From the NCBI GenBank assembly GCA_023374045.1, contig CM041779.1, positions 145,577,485 to 145,641,484 on the forward strand: a DNA stretch of 64,000 bases, read 5' to 3'. The position numbers and the translations under genes are program-made. Source of the stretch: Limonium bicolor. Lineage: Eukaryota; Streptophyta; Magnoliopsida; Caryophyllales; Plumbaginaceae. Each line of letters begins with the position of its first letter. Within the stretch, counting starts at the first letter, position 1. This document shows, one piece after another, positions 55,832 to 64,000 of this stretch. Below the pieces are notes generated by a model. That model saw nothing but the letters and a program-made list of their open reading frames with translations. It made no database searches and was not told where the DNA came from.

Positions 55832-58800
55832 TGTAACACCCCATCCAACAACAAACACACTTAACAACAAACTGCAGCGGAAAACAAACTTCAACACATT
55901 GCTTAACTTCTTGGTGTTACACGCCGTTAACCACCCATGTGGCTAACAAGGCTAATACATATACATTGTACCGGTCTGATGAGCTAAATTCCCGAGCGAC
56001 TACACATTACTATCCCTTTCCATTAACAAGAACAACAACATACACCTTTCAACTGTACCGAGTATTCACAAACTGATGCCGATAACAATCTCGGTCTTAC
56101 TACACCTACTGTACATGTACTACTTAAAAGATTACCCATGTACAACGACTACCCCGTCCTACTCTCGAACGGCTTCCTACTCTTTGTACCTGAAATAGGA
56201 AAAGAAGAGAAAGGGTGGCCCCCAAGGGGCTCAGCACCTTTGCTGGTATGGTAATCCCGCAGCCCACATGCTACCTGGCCACGCACAACTAATTGTCGTC
56301 TTAGCATGCGGTTGATTATATTTAGATCATGCACGCAACTATAAACACACAACACACAACCTTTCGCCTCAGTGGGCTCAACAAATAGATAACCCATCCT
56401 TACTTGATAAGTCACTCATGATATTCATTACCCCTAGAGTGTTCTCCTCTAATGGAGCTACTTCCTTAGTAGACGACACTTACCCATTAATCGGGTTATC
56501 CTTAAACGCCTCTTATCACAAACTGGGATTCATTTCCATGATCCACATACTCCACATTTTACAACATATAACATTCATCACATAACAACACATAACAACA
56601 CTTTTCACGTTTCAACGTGCACATAATAACATCGCAATAGATATTGCATCATAACAACAATACAACATAACAAGTACGGTTCCCTTTTATGAACCGGCCC
56701 AAACATAGTCAGTTCACTTGTAGCCTAGAGAATGTTGCCAGTCTCATGAAAAGCTCATTACATAACTCGTTACCGTCTCGTTAAATGAACGGATAACTTA
56801 ACACAAGGTGTCTCGGATATAGTGATCCAAGCACACCGAACAAACATAACATAGTATGCCCCTGTGGCCCGACGTGAGTCAGTAAAATAACCTTGGTTAA
56901 GCTAAAGGGAAGGTTGGAAACCAAATTGGAAAACAACCATAACATACAGAGAGGATCGAACCTGATATGACAACGACCCCCATACTCACACGCGTGGCCG
57001 GAACAGACCAGACTCCTCACTTCCCCCGTTAGCACTTGTTAGAAGTTCAACATCGAACTTAATTAAACAATCACAACATTGGGTTAAGTCTTGTTAGATA
57101 CACACAAGGGAAGGGAGAGTCATACATTCACACACAAGCATCACACACAAACATCACATAACTAACTCACGCATAGCCGTGGTTAGAGCGTTCCATAGGT
57201 CGGAAACGTTATCACCGGATACCGTTCTCTTACGTTTACCTGATAGTGGTTAACTAGCCCTTCAAGCGCATTCGAGGTTACCGGTATCGGCACGTAAACA
57301 TACAACAACAAAACGACTGTAAACTCGTTTCATGATTTATCTTATAACGTGGCAAACATACAGAAAAACACATTGGCATACAAGCCGGTGTAATCCGGTA
57401 GGACACAGGTTGCAAGAAAACCATACCTGTCACCGGAGTCCACTTTACCATGTCCACTTATGTTCCTCGAGCAATTCTCGGACAACTGACAACATTACAT
57501 GTATTTTTATTAACATCGGGGTAACATGATTGTTTAAAGTCTAATGCTTATAACTTTTCCCCGTTAACTTAGTTACATAACTTCACTTTTTAACTTGTTT
57601 TACTTTTACATTTTAATACAACCTTTCCCCCACTAAATTGTCATTATAACTCACTTAACATGTCCTTAACATTCTTATAACATCATTACTTAGTAATCAC
57701 CATTTTTAGGCAACTTTTCCCACCTTAAAACAAAGTTTGTGGTCCATACAGTGGCCTGTCCGAACTTGTGTCCGGACTTCCCAAGTTCGGACACAAGTCG
57801 AGACTCAAAACTGAATACAGACGCCTGTCCGAACTTGTGTCCAGACTTCGGAAGTTGGGACATGGGTTGAGGAAAATTAAATGAAGAAGCAGGTACGTCC
57901 GAACTTGTGTCCGGACTTCCCAAGGTCGGACACAAGTCGAGACTCTGAAAATTTTTACGCAACAGGCCTGTCCGAACGTCCATGTCCGGACAGATGTTCG
58001 GACAAGGCAAAACACTCATTTTCTAAGCCTTTAAGCACTTAACCAATTTCACCAAACTTCTCCTAAAGCCTCATAATGTTTCATAACATCATTTGGTACA
58101 CTCACACCCTCATACAACATCCATAAAACTCATTTTCTATCTCCTTAATCACTTACTCATTTCATACCGAAATTCCTAACACTTATGATATTCTCCTTAG
58201 GTTTCTAAGTGGTGTTCCATACCTATGATAACCACTATGCCAATTATGTTTCCTCATCACTACATCATCATCTCCCAAGCATCTTTTGCATTCTAAATCC
58301 TCTAGAACATTGCCAAAACCCTTTTTACACCTTTAAACACCATAATGCATGCTTCTTCCACTAGTTGAACACTTAACCATTCTCAACACTTCCAAACTCA
58401 CCAAAACTCTTTTTAAACACTTAGAACTTCTTATACATTATCTAAATTTTCAAACTACACTACATCACAATATAGTGCATAAACTTAAATTGCTTGGCAC
58501 TTAGGCCCTTAAATAACATGGCTCTTAGGCCCTTAAATTGCATAAACCTTAAACACTGAATTTCCACATAGTATATTGCCTTTAACCTGCAAATACACTC
58601 AACATCACATATGCCCCTTAATAGTTTCCTTGAGAGCATTTTCTAGATCATTCACCTTTGGCTCCTTAGGTATTTTATTAAGCAAATCAAGCTCATTTTC
58701 CTAAGGCATTTAAACTACATTGAGATAACTTGTTTACCTCTTTTTCCTCGCAAACTTCTTTCTTGTTTCCTTGTAAAACCAGTAGGGTGTTTGGTTGTTT

Positions 58801-60187
58801 GTCAACTTCTAGACATTATACAAATAATATAATGAGTATACAAGCTTTAAGCTTCATCTCATTGTAAACCCTAGTTACATATATTATCTTAAGGTATTAA
58901 AATGATTGTTTTACCTTGGAATGGAAAGAGAGCTTGGATATATATCAAGAGAGGACTCCACCAAGCCCTTGGGAGGTTCAAATGAAGCTTAAACAAGCAA
59001 GTTAAAGACACCATTGTGAGGTGAATTTTAGGACATCATATAAACATGGAGGAAACATGGATTTTCTTTGACTTTCCTTACCTTGAAGCAAAGGAGAACA
59101 ACAAGGTGTGAAAATATTAGCTCAAGCTCCTTCAATGGTGAATCTCCATGGCACCAAAATTGAGTTCTTGAAGATTTGAAAAGGTAGAAGTGTAGAGCTT
59201 GGTCTAACTAAGACAAATATGGTCTTAGAATTTGATTTGGAGCATGGAGTTGGATTTGGCAAGGAAATTAAGATGGAGAAGAGAGGCTACTATAGCCCAT
59301 CGGTTTTGAAGAAGAGAAGAGAGAATGAAGACCATGTGAAATGAGAAGGAAGAAGAGAATGAGAAGGTAAGTAGCTAGCTTAAGATATTTATTTGTTAAA
59401 AGCAAATAGTAACTTGCTTTATCCTTTATGTATTTTTGATAAGTGCTAGCAAGGGTGGTGACTCACACCATGAAAACCGGCCCCCATTTAATAAGAAGGG
59501 TGTTTTGGTCTTTGTTGACCAATTAACTTACTTATAATAACATATGTTACAAACTAGCTTATAAAAGTTACTATTCATAAAAACAAGGCACATAGATGTG
59601 AAATTTTTGATTTCCCATTGATATAGACTTCCAAATGTGACGCTATATAGTACACATGTTAATTAAATAGTAATGATGGACATTTAGCCATTCAAAACTC
59701 ATTTACAAGACAATTTTCCAAAAACGTGCTTTAAGACTCCTTAAAGCACTTTTTTGTGTTTTAACTTGTTTTCAAGCTTGGGTTTTTTTGGTAATTGATT
59801 TAATATATTCATTAACATATTTATAAGGTATAGGTATGACCATTAGGTCTTATACAAATTTATCCCAAGCTTAGAGCACATTTTTGCTCTTATTGACTTT
59901 AAGGCATTTATTTGTGTTTTGTTTGGTTTAACTGTCTACCAAGGTTTCCTAAGGACTTAATTAGCCTTGTTAAATCATAATTGAATATTATTAAGTCTTG
60001 GTAGGCTCTTTGGGTCCTAACCAAGTTCACTCCAAGCTTAGAGCATGTTTTTGCTCAAACTGTATCTTAGTGCTTTATTACATTTTACTATGGTTTAAAT
60101 TGTTCACTGATGTTTCTAAGGCACTTTTTAGCCTTTACATACCATAGTTTAAATGTTTAACAACATATCAAGGTTTGGGGTATTTCA
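55832..60187 (-). repeat. Element B 3' LTR (4,356 bp)
   Basis: It begins TGTAACACCCC and ends GGGGTATTTCA. It shares with A the CAGCGGAA end block, CCACATGTGCTAGC-like and AGCACCTTTGCTGGTATGGTAATCCCG blocks, CCTGAAATAGG (acceptor-like CAG at the same place), the ATGGAAAGAGAGCTTG block and the terminal motif. Confidence 0.9.
57756..58003 (-). repeat. GC-rich inverted-repeat array in element B LTR
   Basis: There are four units with arms GTCCGAACTTG/CAAGTTCGGAC and a middle arm TGTCCGGACTT (57758-57792, about 57827-57861, about 57898-57932, 57970-58003). In the first unit ACTTGTGTCCG and CGGACACAAGT form an overlapping perfect 11-bp alternative stem. Compared with A's GACCGGACTTG/CAAGTCCGGTC, both differing positions are compensated. 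Confidence 0.9.
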
Positions 60188-63017
60188 ATCTACCCCACTT
60201 AAAAGAACTCCGTCCTCGAAGTTCACACTTCCCACACATCATTAGATTAGAATACAGGGATTACTTATAGCAATAAAACTTCCATAACCAAACACACTTT
60301 ACATCACAACCTTGGACTTAATGGTCCGGGTAACATATTCACATCCATACATAACATAACATACTCACATGATAACCTCGGACTCAATGGTCCGGGTATC
60401 TTAACAACACTTACACATACATAACAACCCTTAGACTCTCTGGTCTTGGGTAACATAACAACATTTAGACCCATAGGTCTTGATAACATACACTTTAGGA
60501 ACTCAAGGTCAAAATAATATTTATTACACATACCACACAACATGTCATAGCATGTATAACAATCAAAAGTATCTTTGATATACACTGTGATCCCGCAGAA
60601 CCCGGTCGCGATGGACACCTTCCGTCCCCGTGCCTTTGGGAGATCAAAACAATCACTTAAATTTGAAATTTCCTTGTGAGGTTAAGTAAGAGAACTTTAA
60701 TTATGTAAAGTATCTATCGACGTTTTATAAATACCAATTGAAAATCCTTTTGAAAACACACACAACTCCAAGTCCAACTTAAGCTCTTTACTTCTTTTCT
60801 TAGCGTGGTTATTTGTGACCACTTATAGGGAGCTTCAAGAATCATCCAACCCTGATGTGAACAGCATCAGTGTTGAACTATCCTTCCACCCTTATTTGTG
60901 TTCGGCTTCCCTTGATCGCATGCAAATCAAGTTCCACTTCCCACTTCATTTTCAAGCATCAAATAAATCACTCATTTCCAATTTTCTATCTTTTAAATCA
61001 TTCTAGTCATGATCATAACATCTCCAAGGGATAGAACTTCGTCTATAAGTTAATTCCATGCACTTTAATGTTGTTACCTAGGGAATCTTATTCTCACTAG
61101 GTTCTATGTCGGTTTCATACCCTTTCGTGAATCACTATATAGTATATATACACATATATTTTATCAAAATACAACACACGGTTTCACATTTATACACTGT
61201 CGGGGTTTTGTTCCCCAGGAGTTTCTCTACTCCCCACACTTGTACTATCACACACAACTGTTAATAAATCAACACACTTATCACAATGGTATTCGCATCT
61301 TCTGTGCGCAATTACCACAATTAAACTATGAATGAATGCGTATGTTTACGTAACACACGCACCAATCGTCAAAACAAATTATTTGTGCTATGCACAACAT
61401 AAGTGATGTACACTTGTACGGTAATACACACTAAGTGGTTTTGCACTCTACCCCCCTTAAAAGGGATTACGCCCACGTAATCAATCACTAAACATTTGCT
61501 TAAAATGTTCTGCCATCGTGAAGTGTTCAAACTTCCACGCGGTCTATTATACAATGGATTCTGATTAGAGGATCTTAACCATACTAGCGGTTTAGTCCCT
61601 AAACCAAGAATTCTCATTGGAGTTCGCTTTCACTCTTAACTGGTTTCGGTTCTGGCCTGTGAGGCTTCTAGGCTTAAATAATTAGCCGTTCACTCATGTT
61701 CACCATGCACATTCAACATCTGAATCACTGGCTCAGTAGTTTCTACTGCGAAACTCTAATAACTGTAGGGCTTAGTTTGCCCCATTCGTTATTCTTACTA
61801 TATAGTACATATCCCAATTATTACCTTTATCTTGGTAATAACGGTTTCTCAACCGATGCGTGGTATTTCTAACCGTTGGCAAATTCAGTGAGTTTCAAAA
61901 CTTTCCATTCTCCTCTCCAATAATTTACTATGTATACTGCTATGTATTTCACAACGATTGACTTGTTTCCTTCCGACTTACTGTCGGTTGAGGTTGAGCT
62001 ACTACCCAATGTGTAGTGCTCTCTCAGTTATTTCCCACACTTGAGGTATATTCCATACCGATATCTAGTATTCCGTGTTACTGCGGTCACTTGTTGCTAA
62101 TCCTGACTCCACATTTGGTCTTGTACAAGTGTTCTTTCATCGGTGCGGCCTTGCATTTCTTATGCATTGGCCATTATAACATTATTCCTCCACAATTAAC
62201 TTGTTTCCAATTCCTAGCTATCACACTCGATTATTACTGCGCAAGTGCAATACCAAAACACTCAGTCACACAGAGTGCAGAGGCGTAAACTCTTGACAGT
62301 AAATCCCTTATGCGATTCGCCATGGAATTCATACTGAGTTCCTTATCACATAGTACCTACCACTGGCTTATTGCCCAGTCTGTTTAACATCGCTTATCTT
62401 GCATCTCTACTAAGTTTAACTCATAACTGGTCTTATCTGTTACATTATCGTTTAACAATACTTATACAACGGTCGCTTGCTGCGCACCGTGCTCTTACTC
62501 CTTGTATAACATCAGCTTATATCGTGTTTACTGTCACATTAACTTCCACACATATACTTACATTATTCACATTATGGTTCATCACTCATTTGGATGACTA
62601 CTGAATGCTCTTTGAGCATCGATCATTCGAATCACAAGCCGGCATTATTCAGCTCGGTGTTTCACAAGCTACTAAACTAACTGTTCTCTCAAATAATAAT
62701 AATATTGTCCATCCTTAACATATTTCTTGAACTTGGTTCACATAACTACCCTCGCAGCGGTTTCACAGCATCGAGAGGTATCCCCACTCTTAGTACAGTG
62801 GTTCGTTCTCCACTCTATTCACTTATATAACATAAACTTTTGCAATCAATCTAATTTACATAACACATTTTATTTGTGGCTTATAAGCCTTACTGCTTCG
62901 AGCTCTGTCCATTGTGGACGGTTCACACACATTTAATTCTCTGTACAACATTACATAGTTTGGATATCATATTGAGCTCCATGACAAGGTCGTTACATTC
63001 CGTTTCCTTTCATGGGA
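60188..63017 (-). other. Element B internal region (non-coding part visible)
   Basis: Landmarks in reverse order are the terminal tract and GAACTTCG-AGGA-CGGAGTTC hairpin (60189-60224), short hairpins CGGACTCAATGGTCCG and similar (about 60310-60500), the AACATCAGTGTTGAACTATCC block, the internal tract module (61447-61482), and sequence matching A back to about 9590. No coding motif was found. Confidence 0.85.
61447..61482 (-). other. Internal hairpin plus polypurine tract, element B
   Basis: The minus strand reads GATTACG-TGGG-CGTAATC, then CCTTTTAAGGGGGGTAGA; apart from the last base context it is identical to A. Confidence 0.75.
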
Positions 63018-63213
63018 TGTGAAGATGTAATAGAGGTTACTCTCCCGACATTGTTTCCACACCAAGATGTATAGTGGTTCGGCTAATAATCCGGCCTACG
63101 TCCACTTCTAGACAGAGCTATTATTCATCCTTTGGTTTACAACACTAGAGAGCTTTTGGGATGTGAGCTCCCTTTTCTAACTTGAGTCCCTTACAAATGA
63201 GCCCCTCTACTCC

Positions 63214-63221
63214 TATTTATA
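63214..63221 (-). promoter_or_regulatory. TATA box of LTR G
   Basis: TATAAATA on the minus strand in the context TCTATAAATAGGAG, about 200 bp from the LTR sense end. Confidence 0.6.
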
Positions 63222-63299
63222 GACTTTGTATTACTAGGTTTACCCTTTTTGCCCCTATACATGTGATAGTATTACATAAATATAGCTATCAGTCCTTTT

Positions 63300-63610
63300 A
63301 AGGGTCTCCGGACTGAAATACTGCTTCCGCATTGGACTAACTCTTCCGGACCGTCACTTTAACAATAATCCCTCCAGTAGTTACTCTATCGGTAACGATC
63401 CTTTAGATAGCAACTCTTCCGATAGCGGGTCCTCCGGTAGCAAGGCCTCCATCGATAGGCCATCCGACAATTGGCCTCCGGTAGACTCTCTTGGTAGATC
63501 CTTCCGCATCGGGGCCTTTCGGTAGCAGGTCTTCCGACAATTGGTCTCCGATAGTAGTCCTTCCGCTAGCAGGCCTTCGGTAGACACTTTAACCTTCCGC
63601 ATGGTATATT
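63300..63610 (-). repeat. Degenerate CCTCCGGTAG/TTCCGGTAGC-type repeats in LTR G U3
   Basis: Motifs such as CTCCGGTAG, CTTCCGATAGC, TTCCGACAATTGG (twice, about 63533 and, as ATCCGACAATTGG, about 63464), TTCGGTAGCAGG and TTCCGCTAGCAGG recur every 15-35 bp, with some complementary pairs (AGGCCT/AGGCC). The array is GC-richer than its surroundings. Confidence 0.6.
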
Positions 63611-63625
63611 TCATACCATTACATC

Positions 63626-63860
63626 AGTCCCACAAGTTCTACTTTTTAGCACTAAAAAGTGGAACTTATAAAAAGAAGATGAAATTTACACTTTGTACTC
63701 TTTTCTTTTCTACTATATATCTCCTAGTCCCACAAGTTCTTTTTCTTTTGCCTAAAAAGGAAATGAACTTAAAAACTTTAGCCTATGTAAGAGCTTGTCT
63801 TCCGGTAACAAAGAAGTCCCACGGGTTCCGGGGTGATGGAGTCCCACTTGTTCTCCTGAG
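63626..63860 (-). repeat. Repeated AGTCCCAC-GTTC segments with hairpins in LTR G
   Basis: AGTCCCAC(A/G/T)(A/G)GTTC-like starts occur at about 63626, 63726, 63805 and 63840. The first two are each followed by a long stem: ACTTTTTAG/CTAAAAAGT, and AAGTTC..TTTTCTTTTGCC..AAAAGGAAA..GAACTT. The stem contents differ while the start motif is kept. Confidence 0.55.
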
Positions 63861-63885
63861 AAAAGGTCTCCGTCCCTTGACCGTG

Positions 63886-64000
63886 CCATAATAAGAAATC
63901 CAAAGATCTGGAATTCCGAAGGGCCATAATAATCCCAGAAGGCCATAATAATTCCCGAAGACCATAATAATTCCAGAAGACCATAATAATCTCAAGAAGT
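63886..64000. repeat. CCATAATAAT tandem repeat, period about 19 bp
   Basis: Five copies of CCATAATAA(T), each followed by a variable TCCCAGAAG/TCCCGAAGA/TCCAGAAGA-like segment, run to the window end. Overlapping open frames here are by-products of the repeat. Confidence 0.8.

Larger units (their letters stand above)
55832..63017 (-). mobile_element. Element B: reverse-oriented relative of element A, incomplete in window
   Basis: The LTR (55832-60187) is followed by a reverse polypurine tract and non-coding internal sequence collinear with A's interior back to about A 9590. At 63018 it is interrupted by LTR G, and the rest (primer site and 5' LTR) is not visible. The LTR backbone is close to that of A, yet the hairpin-array arms differ. 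CATAT at 55827-55831 may be one target-duplication copy. No gag-pol motif was found. Confidence 0.87.
63018..64000 (-). mobile_element. LTR G, reverse orientation, truncated by window edge
   Basis: It begins TGTGAAGATG where B's match to A stops (CATGGGA). In the minus-strand sense it ends ...CTTCACA. A TATAAATA lies at 63214-63221, and the stretch after it contains GAAGTGGACGTAGGCCGG and CGAACCACTATA, a pattern common just before plant LTR 3' ends. Upstream of the TATA (63300-64000) is a repeat-rich U3. The superfamily is not determined. Confidence 0.6.

Overview
This window is land-plant nuclear DNA, probably from a eudicot with a repeat-rich genome; the species cannot be named from the sequence. 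The evidence is plant-type Ty3/Gypsy and Ty1/Copia LTR retrotransposons, tRNA-iMet and tRNA-Asp type primer-binding sites, and AT-rich non-coding DNA. I found no convincing host gene, no rRNA, no tRNA and no CRISPR. Nearly every base can be assigned to nested LTR retrotransposons.

Layout. (1) 1-2853: a reverse-oriented LTR fragment (H). (2) 2854-3055 and 17214-17463: two pieces of one broken Copia gag gene on the minus strand. They are separated by element A (3056-17208, plus strand), which has TG...CA ends, an AAAAT target-site duplication (TSD), two LTRs of about 4.62 kb and a 4.9 kb internal region with no gag-pol. (3) 17464-18149 and 33554-34724: two halves of one reverse-oriented Copia (SIRE-like) LTR (J), followed at its right by J's polypurine tract and 3' internal sequence (to 35513). 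J's LTR is split by an Athila-like Gypsy element (18150-33548, minus strand, TSD GCCGA) with decayed gag, protease, RT, RNase H and integrase. The Athila RNase H is itself split by a solo giant LTR (S, 23098-27339, TSD AGAGT). (4) 35514-55403: element C, a reverse-oriented relative of A, whose internal region is split by element E (40868-51570, TSD CTCAA). E has an LTR-internal-LTR-internal-LTR layout. (5) 55404-55831: start of another LTR (F), interrupted by B (55832-63017, minus strand, closest relative of A), which is interrupted by a further LTR (G, 63018 to the window end). The deepest chain is gag > J > C > F > B > G.

How the parts relate. A, B, C, S and E share Tekay/chromovirus-like ends (TGTAACACCCC or TGAAATACCCC, a tRNA-iMet binding site, and a GGACGAA...TTTTAAGGGGGG polypurine tract). 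A, B and C carry no recognisable protein-coding capacity where their internal regions are visible, and E has only 1.3 kb between LTRs. They look like non-autonomous LARD-type elements that would need enzymes supplied in trans.

The most unusual signal is structural. At a similar mid-LTR position, A, B, C, S and E each carry a 180-310 bp GC-rich array of short inverted repeats. The arm sequences differ between families, but the units keep a two-left-arms/one-right-arm architecture (or its mirror) and differ by compensated changes. Further hairpin arrays lie in the E LTRs, in the 3' internal regions of A and B, and in the Athila and G LTRs. A, B and C also share a duplicated hairpin-plus-polypurine-tract module inside the internal region. 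All alignments were made by eye; no search or folding program was run.
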